From positions 11,591 to 47,212 of the forward strand of contig NZ_LYUZ01000082.1 of NCBI RefSeq assembly GCF_001679925.1: a stretch of DNA of 35,622 nt, given 5' to 3'. The notes beneath the pieces were generated by a model. The model made no database searches and had not been told where the DNA came from. It worked only from the letters and a program-made list of their open reading frames with translations. This document shows, piece after piece, positions 17,984 through 25,418 of the stretch. The position numbers and the translations under genes were made by a program. Every line of letters starts with the position of its first letter. The stretch's first letter is position 1. Source of the DNA: Leisingera sp. JC1 (GTDB taxonomy: Bacteria > Pseudomonadota > Alphaproteobacteria > Rhodobacterales > Rhodobacteraceae).

Positions 17984-18826
17984 TCATCTGGATATTTCCC
18001 CTGCCAACACCGCTCTTCCGTGCACCGCCAAAGTTGCTGAAAACCTCTGGCACCCAAACTTGCGGATCACATCGAGTACCCGCGCTTCGTAGGCAGCGTG
18101 TCCGATCAAGCGACACAAGTCGGACGCGTGGAACTGGCGGTTCGCAGTTGGTGCGGCTTGCATCTGTCTCAGCAATTCGCGCTCTTTGGGATCCGTTATT
18201 GGTCTCGCGGGCGGCTTGACCGCGGGACGAGTTGGAGTTCCCCACGAATTTCGCCATCGGCGCATGAAGCCAAGCAGGAAGCCGGCCGGCACCCTGCCGT
18301 TGCCTCGGGACCGGTTGAAGGCGAGGAAGCGATCCCAGATGACCTGGGTGTCGATGTTCCAGCAGGGCAACGTGGCCTTCGCTGCTTTGATGAGCTCTGC
18401 CCAACTGGTCTGAAAAACGTTCGAACTCGCGGTGATATCGATCAGCCCTGAGAAGATAGTTTTGTTATTATTATCTCTAGATAGTGATGTGTCGCCTTCA
18501 CCTGACACGAGATCATGGGTTTCACTCTCCTCGTCGAAAGCGGAAAACCGAAAGATCCAGGGCGCGAACTTGCCATTGGGTTTCGCCCGCTCGAGCTGCA
18601 ACTCCGACGTCTCAAGTTCGCTCAAAAGAACCGAAAGATATTGTCGTGAGACACCCATCTTCTCCGCCAGGGCAGAGAGGGTGAAGGCTGCCGTTCCGCG
18701 CGACAAACCGTTGTAGCCATCCTTCCAGGCGATGGCGTCGAGGATGAGGGTGGCAAGCTTGTGCGCTGCAACAGAGAGATTTGTCTGCGTAATCCGTCGC
18801 AGGATCAAGCCGGTCGTAGGTTCCAT
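17984..18826 (-). CDS. Helix-turn-helix plasmid protein, C-terminus disrupted
   Basis: The present frame gives 280 aa starting MEPTTGLILRRI, supported by AAGGAG 9 nt upstream of the ATG at 18826. A winged HTH lies at about residues 45-75 (FTLSALAEKMGVSRQYLSVL). The middle has a DNTTKTIF-like polar stretch and WAELIKAAKATLPCWNIDTQ; the rest is not recognised. It is probably a plasmid DNA-binding or replication-associated protein. The C-terminus appears changed twice: a single-base frameshift at a C4 run (17998-18001) produces the stop at 17984, and the IS21 element separated the last dozen codons. Whether the shortened protein works is unknown. Confidence 0.75.
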   Translation of the reverse strand: MEPTTGLILRRITQTNLSVAAHKLATLILDAIAWKDGYNGLSRGTAAFTLSALAEKMGVSRQYLSVLLSELETSELQLERAKPNGKFAPWIFRFSAFDEESETHDLVSGEGDTSLSRDNNNKTIFSGLIDITASSNVFQTSWAELIKAAKATLPCWNIDTQVIWDRFLAFNRSRGNGRVPAGFLLGFMRRWRNSWGTPTRPAVKPPARPITDPKERELLRQMQAAPTANRQFHASDLCRLIGHAAYEARVLDVIRKFGCQRFSATLAVHGRAVLAGEISR

Positions 18827-18880
18827 GGTCGAGGTCTCCTTGGAGATCCGACGCCATGTCGTGAGACAACAACATTCTTG

Positions 18881-18901
18881 CCAGCAAAACAACTTTGCTG
18901 G
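18881..18901. other. Hairpin upstream of the HTH gene
   Basis: CCAGCAAA (18881-18888) and TTTGCTGG (18894-18901) form a perfect 8-bp stem with a 5-nt loop, 55 nt upstream of the HTH gene start. It may be an operator or leader hairpin. The rest of 18902-19033 shows nothing I can assign. Confidence 0.35.
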
Positions 18902-19033
18902 TTGCAGGTGTTTTAGCGGTGCGCTAGGAAACTCTTGTTCACGGAGTTTTCTAGCACGGCGTCAGGCTTCACGGTCTGGCGTCGTCTCCTTTTCAGGGGT
19001 TTTGCACAGCCTCCCGTGCGGGGTTGAGATGAC

Positions 19034-19054
19034 GCGCGCGGCAAAACCGCGCGC
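19034..19054 (-). terminator. GC-rich hairpin after the secreted-protein gene
   Basis: GCGCGCGG (19034-19041) and CCGCGCGC (19047-19054) form an 8-bp stem around CAAAA, 8 nt past the stop of the minus-strand gene at 19063. The minus-strand tail lacks a clear T-run, while the plus-strand tail is AGATTTTG. The terminator direction is therefore uncertain. Confidence 0.45.
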
Positions 19055-19062
19055 AGATTTTG

Positions 19063-19716
19063 TCAGTAGCGAACTTCTTCAGAACCATAGTTCCCGGCGT
19101 GATCACGCCAGTCGACGAAGACGGAACGGTAAAAGTAGCTGCCACATCCATTCGGGATGCTCAGGCCGGATGCGGCTGGCACCTGGCCCACGGTGGATCT
19201 TGTCCATCGGTAGTCGCCCTGCACGCCGTAGGACCCCAATCGCGTCGAGTCGCTGCGATTGCAGTCGCCATCTCGGTTTTCATGCTGGCGGTACTGGATG
19301 TGATAAACGCGAATGCTGCGCACGAAATCAAAGGCGTCGCCCGAGATGTCGATGTCGGCTTGTTCATCCGCTTCGACGCGGACAAGGGGCATAGGAGTCG
19401 ATTCCTGCGGTTCGGGCGGATAGCGGAACGTGATGTCATAAAGGCGTTCCATAGGCGACATTGGACTGGGGTCTTTGAACGACACACCCATTGGGCACCG
19501 CCAGATTTGTAAGGGCGGCTCGATCGGCCATGGCGTGATCCGCCGAATGAAGACCGCTCTGGCATGCGCGCAGGGCGCAGAGGCAGGCCAACCGCCCGCA
19601 AGGCAGAGGAGGATCGCACAATCCACCTGATAGGCCTGAGCCGGAGCTGACGAGGCCATTAGTCCGGATATGCTTATTGTCGTGGCTGTTGCCACGCCGT
19701 GGATCACGTGCTTCAT
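19063..19716 (-). CDS. Secreted hypothetical protein, probably transfer-associated
   Basis: The 217-aa product starts with a signal peptide (MKHVIHGVATATTISISGLM, then ASSAPAQA with likely cleavage before YQVDCAIL). The mature part has several cysteines and ends in an aromatic-rich segment (NGCGSYFYRSVFVDWRDHAG). No enzyme motif is recognised. The ATG at 19716 is preceded by GGAG 8 nt upstream. The promoter is nearly identical over 31 bp to the one before the T4SS operon at 30362, which links this gene to conjugation. A periplasmic or surface role is inferred. Confidence 0.72.
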   Translation of the reverse strand: MKHVIHGVATATTISISGLMASSAPAQAYQVDCAILLCLAGGWPASAPCAHARAVFIRRITPWPIEPPLQIWRCPMGVSFKDPSPMSPMERLYDITFRYPPEPQESTPMPLVRVEADEQADIDISGDAFDFVRSIRVYHIQYRQHENRDGDCNRSDSTRLGSYGVQGDYRWTRSTVGQVPAASGLSIPNGCGSYFYRSVFVDWRDHAGNYGSEEVRY

Positions 19717-19742
19717 GATGCCGACTCCATCTATAATGGTGC

Positions 19743-19773
19743 AGCGATACGAAACAACATTAATGATAGCAAG
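19743..19773 (-). promoter_or_regulatory. Shared transfer promoter, copy 1
   Basis: On the minus strand TTGCTA (19772-19767) and TATCGC (19749-19744) are 17 nt apart, with CATTAATG in the spacer, giving a start near 19737. The whole 31-bp block matches 30362-30392 at 30 of 31 positions, in inverted orientation. Confidence 0.65.
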
Positions 19774-19884
19774 GAGATTTGATTGCTAGGCAGAGCGAAA
19801 GGTCCCCGCTAGCGGTACCTTTGCCGGAAGAAGGTCTATGCACGTGCGGGGTTCTGCTGTTAGCTCAGCAGGAACTGCGCGCAG

Positions 19885-20550
19885 CTACGAGACTACGGGG
19901 TAGAAAGGACGCCCCCAGTCTCCGCTCGGGTTATCCATCATCAGGTCAACAAAAACTGGCATCAGGAATGCAAGGATTGCCGCTCCATCGCGCACTTGCG
20001 CGCGATTAACTCCGCCGTTCCAAGTCGAACCGCCGTGCACGAGCTGGTTGCGCAGAACGTACAGACGGTCAAAGACAAAACTCAAAACTCTCGCTGTGTC
20101 TCCAGCCTGGAAAGCCTGCCCGAAGGCTCGGGCCGAAGCATTGAAACGCTCCTGCCAATCATCGAAGCCTTCGATTCCGTTGTGGTGTTGCCAGAACGGG
20201 CTGAAGACGTAGTGGTTCTCCAGGAGAAGACGAACTGGACCAGAGAAGCGCTGCCAAACGGCCTTGTAGATCCGCCGATCAGCATCCAGCTGTGTCAGCC
20301 GACCAAAGAACTCAAGGAACGTAGCGCGTTCACCTAGCGGGATAGACTGGAATTCTCGTTCGTCGGCGTAGGCTGCATTGAATGCGATCCAAAGAAATAT
20401 GAACCGCGCGTCATCGTCTTCTTCACAGGCCTCGGCACGACCGATCCAACTGATTGCACGGTGGACACGAAGGCCCATGGTTTCGGGAAATCCCGAGCGA
20501 ATGGCCCTCTGTTTTTCCTTCAGTGCTTGGAACGTCAAGCTGTCGTTCAT
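19885..20550 (-). CDS. HEPN-domain protein
   Basis: HEPN proteins are often RNases found in toxin-antitoxin and phage-defence systems. The 221-aa all-helical protein carries the motif R167-N-Q-L-V-H172 in LYVLRNQLVHGGSTWNGG, the catalytic RxxxxH pattern of active HEPN proteins. The N-terminus contains RVHRAISWIGRAEACEEDDD and FIFLWIAFNAAYADE, as in Apea/HEPN-like families. A strong GAGGAGAA ribosome site precedes the ATG. It lies 24 nt downstream of the WYL gene on the same strand, so the pair is probably one operon. Target RNA and trigger are unknown. Confidence 0.78.
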   Translation of the reverse strand: MNDSLTFQALKEKQRAIRSGFPETMGLRVHRAISWIGRAEACEEDDDARFIFLWIAFNAAYADEREFQSIPLGERATFLEFFGRLTQLDADRRIYKAVWQRFSGPVRLLLENHYVFSPFWQHHNGIEGFDDWQERFNASARAFGQAFQAGDTARVLSFVFDRLYVLRNQLVHGGSTWNGGVNRAQVRDGAAILAFLMPVFVDLMMDNPSGDWGRPFYPVVS

Positions 20551-20574
20551 AAAAATTCTCCTCGAAAAATCAGG

Positions 20575-21549
20575 TCACGGCATCGCGGCAAAATCGGAGC
20601 GGCGATAGCCCTCGACCATGGCTCGCAACTCCGCCGGGGCGATGACTTCAACCTTGTCGCCCCATTGATACAGGTGCCAAACCATCTCAAGCCAGCCCGC
20701 TGCATGGAAACGGACGATAAGACTGCCATCTGGCTGGTGTTCCAATGTCTGTCTTGGATGAAACTGGAAGCCGGCTGCACGAGCGGCTGCGTCTGGCCTG
20801 AAGCGCCAGATCACTTCCCCGAATTGCGCCGGATCTTGCCAGACCCCAAAGGCGTGGGCTGCATAATCTGCAATGGTGAAGCCGTCCTGGAGCTTGAAGC
20901 TTTCATTCAAGGTTTCTGCTTCGTGTATAAGATCAATGCGGAAGTTTCGGACCTCATCTGCCTTTGCTGGGTCACGCGCGGCAAGATATGTCCTGTGCCC
21001 CAGCAATACCCCATGCGGCTCCAAGATGCGTTTCTTCGTGTCCTGACTGTAGCGCACGCGTAACCGAAAGGGTCCGCGCAGCGCCTCGATAATTGCGTCA
21101 AGAATGTCGGGAGCGACACTGACACGGGGGCCGGGTCGTGTGACTTGGCCCATGGCCATCAGGACAGCCTCTGCATCCGCTTCGATGCGAGCTCGAGCCG
21201 GCACTCTTGCCAACATACCATCTCGAAGGTCCGCCAAGGCCTTTGCATGCCGCAGCCTGCCTTCTGCTTCGGCTGAACGAGCAGCGATCTCCAGTGCTTC
21301 GGCGCCAGTTTCATGCCGAAGTTGTAGCCGTGAGAGTCCAGTGTCGCGTAAGCACCAGCGTCGCTTCCGGTCCTCACCGTCTTCAGCCACGACATTTCCG
21401 AAGGTGGCCACCAACGCATCGGTCATACGCTGAGCAGTGCGATGAGAAACTGAAAACTCGTCACAGATGTCTTCGAGACTGACCCCGCTGCGGCGCGCGG
21501 CGGCCATCTGAGCAAGACGAATGAGATCTTGGGCCTTGGAAAAGGACAT
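20575..21549 (-). CDS. WYL-domain transcriptional regulator
   Basis: The 324-aa protein has an N-terminal winged HTH (about 20-50, GVSLEDICDEFSVSHRTAQR) and a WYL domain at about 165-240 (FRLRVRYSQDTKKRILEPHG, then GHRTYLAARD and NFRIDLIHEAE). A C-terminal WCX-like region contains VIWRFRPDAAARA, VRFHAAGWLEMVWHLYQWGD and VEVIAPAELRAMV. This is the YafY/PafC layout, different from the BrxR-like WYL protein at 14728. Such regulators frequently control defence loci. I start at MSFSKAQD (21549); the 89 upstream codons overlap the divergent promoter region and look non-coding. It leads an operon with the HEPN gene and is divergent from the small gene at 21694. Confidence 0.87.
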   Translation of the reverse strand: MSFSKAQDLIRLAQMAAARRSGVSLEDICDEFSVSHRTAQRMTDALVATFGNVVAEDGEDRKRRWCLRDTGLSRLQLRHETGAEALEIAARSAEAEGRLRHAKALADLRDGMLARVPARARIEADAEAVLMAMGQVTRPGPRVSVAPDILDAIIEALRGPFRLRVRYSQDTKKRILEPHGVLLGHRTYLAARDPAKADEVRNFRIDLIHEAETLNESFKLQDGFTIADYAAHAFGVWQDPAQFGEVIWRFRPDAAARAAGFQFHPRQTLEHQPDGSLIVRFHAAGWLEMVWHLYQWGDKVEVIAPAELRAMVEGYRRSDFAAMP

Positions 21550-21564
21550 GGGCTGCTCTGGACC

Positions 21565-21601
21565 TGTCAGTTTTTGACACCCTTGCAGGCTATTTGTGTC
21601 A
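21565..21601. promoter_or_regulatory. Operator candidate for the WYL-HEPN / 21694 divergent pair
   Basis: TGTCA-GTTTT-TGACA (21565-21579) is a 5-bp inverted repeat, and another TGTCA follows at 21597. On the plus strand TTGACA (21574-21579) with a 17-nt spacer to TGTCAT makes a possible weak promoter toward 21694. The call is low-certainty. Confidence 0.3.
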
Positions 21602-21693
21602 TTGCGTCCTGTCGAGCCGATTCCGGTAAGGGTGATCACGGTGCGAGTTGAGAGGCTCGTCAGGCGCAGCAGAACACAGAGAGGGAAAAAACG

Positions 21694-21972
21694 ATGCGTG
21701 GACGTGTGATCAAAATTGAACGGATTTGCTCTCGTGCCGGGGTGATTGAAGAGCCGGCAATCACCAGCAAAGGGTATCAGTTGGCGGACCCGGCGCATGG
21801 AAAGAACAAGCACCATGCTGAATTCGCAGTTTATGCCATTACGCTGGATGATGCGGCAAACTTAATCGCCAAAGGGTTCTCACTATGGATGGGAGCAAAG
21901 GGCAAGCGCGCTTCCCTTATTGCGCCCAAAAGTCTTCGGATTGTTCGGGGCCAGGACGGCTTCGCCGCATAG
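21694..21972 (+). CDS. Small hypothetical protein (92 aa)
   Basis: This protein is not recognised. It is basic and likely mixed alpha/beta, beginning MRGRVIKIERICSRAGVIEE, with KNKHHAEFAVYAITLDDAAN and ending RASLIAPKSLRIVRGQDGFAA. The start has a GAGAGG ribosome site 10 nt upstream. It is divergent from the WYL gene and 156 nt before the nuclease-helicase gene, on the same strand as the nuclease-helicase and McrBC genes. It could be a small accessory or an independent gene; the sequence does not decide. Confidence 0.6.
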   Translation: MRGRVIKIERICSRAGVIEEPAITSKGYQLADPAHGKNKHHAEFAVYAITLDDAANLIAKGFSLWMGAKGKRASLIAPKSLRIVRGQDGFAA

Positions 21973-22128
21973 CAGTGTCCGCAGCGCGTCGTCGGCTGTA
22001 AAGCGTCAAGAATCAAATGTTTGCCAAGCACGACAGATATTGACACCCACCGATGTTATTGAAGAAGCTGCAAGCTAACGAGACGTTTCCGCTCCGAGGG
22101 TTGCGCTCATTGATGATTGCTGGAACCC

Positions 22129-25100
22129 ATGCGGAAAATTGACAACAAAATCCTTTTTTCGGCGACTGACTTGATGCGGTTCATGGGATGTACCCATGCG
22201 ACCGCCCTCGACTTATTGCGCCTTAGAGGCGAAGGGCCCACCCCGGGAGAAGACACAGAAGACGCCGCACTTCTGCAGAAGCAAGGAGATGCGCACGAGC
22301 TGGCGCATCTCGAACGTCTGAAGGCCGCGGGCAACAAAGTCGTGGAGATCGAACGGGGAAACATCGCCCAGGATTCCGATACGACACGCGCGGCACTGCA
22401 AAGCGGTGCCGAGGTCGTCTTCCAAGGTGCATTTCTGTCCGGGAACTGGGGTGGATGGTCGGATTTTCTTTTGCGGGTGGATACGCCCTCGGCGCTTGGA
22501 CCATTCAGTTACGAAGTGGCCGACACCAAACTGAAACGCCGACCGCATCCCAAGCATGTTCTGCAGCTCGTGCTCTACTCAGACCTTCTGACCGAAATTC
22601 AGGGTGTGCCTCCCGTGTTTGCGCATGTTGAACTCGGGACAGGTGAGCGTGCAACGCTGCGGCTGGCAGATTACGCACATTACGCTCGAGCAGCCCGTGC
22701 GCGGCTTGAGGCTTTCGTGGCGGAACCGGCTGCCACGCGGCCTGTACCTTGCGCCGACTGCGGACTGTGTCGTTGGGCAGATCACTGCGCCGATGTATGG
22801 GCGAAGGAGGACAGCCTCTTCAATGTGGCGAATGTCACGAAGGGCCAGGTCAAGAAGCTTGAAGCAGCTGGTATCAAAACCATGGCGGAGCTGGCGGCGG
22901 TCGCCCAACCAGTCCGCGGCATGTCCGAGAACACTCGCTTGCGACTGGTCACGCAGGCGCGTCTGCAGCATGCCCGGAAGACTGGAGGACCAGCGTTCGA
23001 ATTGAGGGTGCCTGAACCTGGCAAAGGCTTTGACCTGCTGCCAGAACCACAGCCTGGCGACGTCTTCTATGACATCGAAGGAGATCCACACTTCGAAGGC
23101 GGGCTGGAATACCTCCACGGGCTCTGGCTCGACGGGCAATTTCTAGCGTTCTGGGCGCATGATCACAGGGCCGAGGCCCAAGCTTTGAGCGATTTACTGG
23201 CATTCTTCCGCGCAAGGCTGGAAGAGTATCCTAAAGCGCGCATCTATCATTATGCCCCTTATGAAATCACGGCTCTCAAGCGGCTGACGACCAAATATGG
23301 AATCGGCGAAGCCTTTCTCGATCGGCTTCTACGCGAGCGCCGTTTTGTCGATCTGTTCGCCGTCGTGCGTGGAGGACTGATTGGTTCGGAGCCAAACTAT
23401 TCGATCAAATCGATGGAAGCTTTTTACGACCGAAAGCGCGACGGAGAGGTCAAAACAGCGGGTGGTTCGGTCGTAGCATACGAAAGATGGCGCGAGATCG
23501 GCGATCAACACATCCTTGATGAAATCGAGGACTACAACCGTATTGACTGCATCTCGACCGAAGAGTTGCGAGACTGGCTGGTTGGCATCCGCCCGGCAGG
23601 ACCGTGGCCATCGATTGGCCAAGACGCGGCTCCAAAAGAAGCTGAGGAAGACGGAGAGACAAGGGCGCTCCGCGAGCGGATTGCCGCTTCTGCTTTGCCG
23701 GATGAGCGGCAGGATCTACTGTTCAATCTGGGTCTTTTTCACAGGCGCGAGGTCAAACCTGCCCAATGGGCCGTTTTTGACAGCGCCGCGAAAGACGAAG
23801 ATGACCTCATCGACGATTTGGACGCCCTAGCTGGGCTGGAAGCGATTTCCGCTGTCGAGCCGGTAAAGCGTTCGTTTGCACGCCGCTACCGCTTTCCAGT
23901 GCAAGAGACAAAACTGCGGCCAGGAAAGAAAGCCACCGTTCCTGTTTTCGATGGCGCCCCGGTCTCTGTCAATATCGAGGAGATGGACCGGAGAAGACGC
24001 GAGATTACGGTCAAGGTCGGACCGGGAAAAGGCCACCTTTTGGAGGATCGCCTCTCTCTCCACCCCGATTGGCCGCTTGATACCAAGGTCATCGCAGCGG
24101 CTCTGCAGGACGTCATCGCCGATCAATGCGCGGTTCAGTCCTACCGGGCCGTAGATGATCTTCTATGCAGAGCGGCGCCGCGGCTGACTACTGGGGCGCT
24201 GTTGCCGGTTGAGGACCCAGTCATAGGCACGATTGATGCCGTCGGCGCGATGGATCAAACGGTTTTGCCTATTCAGGGTCCCCCGGGCACGGGCAAAACG
24301 TTCGTCACTGCCCGCGCGATCCTGTCTCTTGTCCGAAAAGGCGCGCGCGTAGGTGTCACATCGAACAGCCACGAGGCCATCCGCAACGTATTGATGGGGT
24401 GCCTAGGTGCGCTTGAAGACGAAGATCTGCCGATCACGCTGGATCTGATTCACAAGGTTTCCGGGTCCGAAGATGGCTACCCAGACGATTGTCCAATTCA
24501 ACGCACTACAGATAACGCCGAAGCCGCAAGTGGCGGTCATGTCGTGGGCGGAACTGCTTTCTTTTTTGCGCGGGAAGAGAATGTGCAGGCATACGACTGG
24601 CTGTTCGTTGATGAGGCGGGGCAGGTTGGCTTGGCCAACATGGCTGCCATGGGGCGCTCTGCAAAAAACATCGTGCTGGTTGGCGATCCGAGACAGCTTC
24701 CGCAAGTGATCCAAGGGGCACACCCTGAACCCGCAAATCTTTCCTGCCTGGACTGGATGCTGGGCGATCACGCAACAATTCCGCCTGACAGAGGGATTTT
24801 CCTTCCCGTCACGCGCCGGATGCATCCCGACGTCTGCCGTTTCATCTCCGATCAGGTCTACGAAGGTCGTTTGATCAGTCACGCAGCTACGGTCCGCCAA
24901 GGCGTATCGGGAACCAGTTTCCCAGCTGCGGGTGCCTTTTGGGTGCCCGTGAACCATGAAGGCAATGCGCAGATCGCTTCCGAAGAGGTTGCCGCAATTC
25001 AGGACACGATTGACGACCTTCTAACGGGCACCTGGACTGAAAAAGACGGCACTGAGCGACCCATGCGCCGGTCTGACATCATCGTTGTGGCCCCCTACAA

Positions 25101-25413
25101 CGCTCAGGTGAATGCCCTCCAAGATGCACTTCCCGATGACATTCGGGTCGGGACGGTCGACAAGTTTCAGGGGCAGGAAGCACCTGTATGCCTTGTCTCA
25201 ATGACGGCATCTTCTGCTGAAGAGACATCGCGAGGCATGGAGTTTCTGTTTTCGCTCAACCGTATCAATGTGGCGGTGTCGCGTGCCAAGGGCCTGGCCT
25301 TGGTCTTCGGCTCACCGCGCTTGCGCGAGGCCAAGTGCGATACCGTGGAACAAATGCAGCTGATCAACACGCTATGCGCGCTGAAAAGCTATCAACCAGA
25401 ATCAACGAGATAG
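22129..25413 (+). CDS. Cas4/RecB-like nuclease, RNase H-like and SF1 helicase fusion (TM0106-type)
   Basis: The 1094-aa protein joins three enzymatic parts. Residues 1-225 form a RecB/Cas4-like nuclease: the PD-(D/E)xK residues appear as D112 (WSDFLLR) and E129/D132-T-K134, and cysteines C21 plus C211, C214 and C220 match the Fe-S pattern of Cas4/AddB nucleases. A helix-hairpin-helix-like linker (about 232-260) follows. Residues 310-485 resemble the YprB RNase H-like exonuclease (YDIEGDP at 314-320, IYHYAPYEITALKRL, and DYNRIDCISTEEL). Residues 700-1060 are a DNA2/UPF1-type SF1 helicase: GPPGTGKT 717-724, FVDEAGQ, VLVGDPRQLPQV, GTVDKFQGQE and RINVAVSRAK. I prefer ATG 22129 to the TTG at 22117. 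The stop is 5 nt before mcrB, indicating an operon. Role in defence is inferred. Confidence 0.88.
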   Translation: MRKIDNKILFSATDLMRFMGCTHATALDLLRLRGEGPTPGEDTEDAALLQKQGDAHELAHLERLKAAGNKVVEIERGNIAQDSDTTRAALQSGAEVVFQGAFLSGNWGGWSDFLLRVDTPSALGPFSYEVADTKLKRRPHPKHVLQLVLYSDLLTEIQGVPPVFAHVELGTGERATLRLADYAHYARAARARLEAFVAEPAATRPVPCADCGLCRWADHCADVWAKEDSLFNVANVTKGQVKKLEAAGIKTMAELAAVAQPVRGMSENTRLRLVTQARLQHARKTGGPAFELRVPEPGKGFDLLPEPQPGDVFYDIEGDPHFEGGLEYLHGLWLDGQFLAFWAHDHRAEAQALSDLLAFFRARLEEYPKARIYHYAPYEITALKRLTTKYGIGEAFLDRLLRERRFVDLFAVVRGGLIGSEPNYSIKSMEAFYDRKRDGEVKTAGGSVVAYERWREIGDQHILDEIEDYNRIDCISTEELRDWLVGIRPAGPWPSIGQDAAPKEAEEDGETRALRERIAASALPDERQDLLFNLGLFHRREVKPAQWAVFDSAAKDEDDLIDDLDALAGLEAISAVEPVKRSFARRYRFPVQETKLRPGKKATVPVFDGAPVSVNIEEMDRRRREITVKVGPGKGHLLEDRLSLHPDWPLDTKVIAAALQDVIADQCAVQSYRAVDDLLCRAAPRLTTGALLPVEDPVIGTIDAVGAMDQTVLPIQGPPGTGKTFVTARAILSLVRKGARVGVTSNSHEAIRNVLMGCLGALEDEDLPITLDLIHKVSGSEDGYPDDCPIQRTTDNAEAASGGHVVGGTAFFFAREENVQAYDWLFVDEAGQVGLANMAAMGRSAKNIVLVGDPRQLPQVIQGAHPEPANLSCLDWMLGDHATIPPDRGIFLPVTRRMHPDVCRFISDQVYEGRLISHAATVRQGVSGTSFPAAGAFWVPVNHEGNAQIASEEVAAIQDTIDDLLTGTWTEKDGTERPMRRSDIIVVAPYNAQVNALQDALPDDIRVGTVDKFQGQEAPVCLVSMTASSAEETSRGMEFLFSLNRINVAVSRAKGLALVFGSPRLREAKCDTVEQMQLINTLCALKSYQPESTR

Positions 25414-25418
25414 GGAAA

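Noticed and set aside
18902..19033. Possible small gene or RNA between the hairpins
   Set aside because: No frame with a supported start and no fold beyond short local stems.
21550..21816. 89-codon N-terminal extension of the second WYL protein
   Set aside because: It runs through the divergent control region and the start of the 21694 gene; an internal ATG gives a normal WYL protein.
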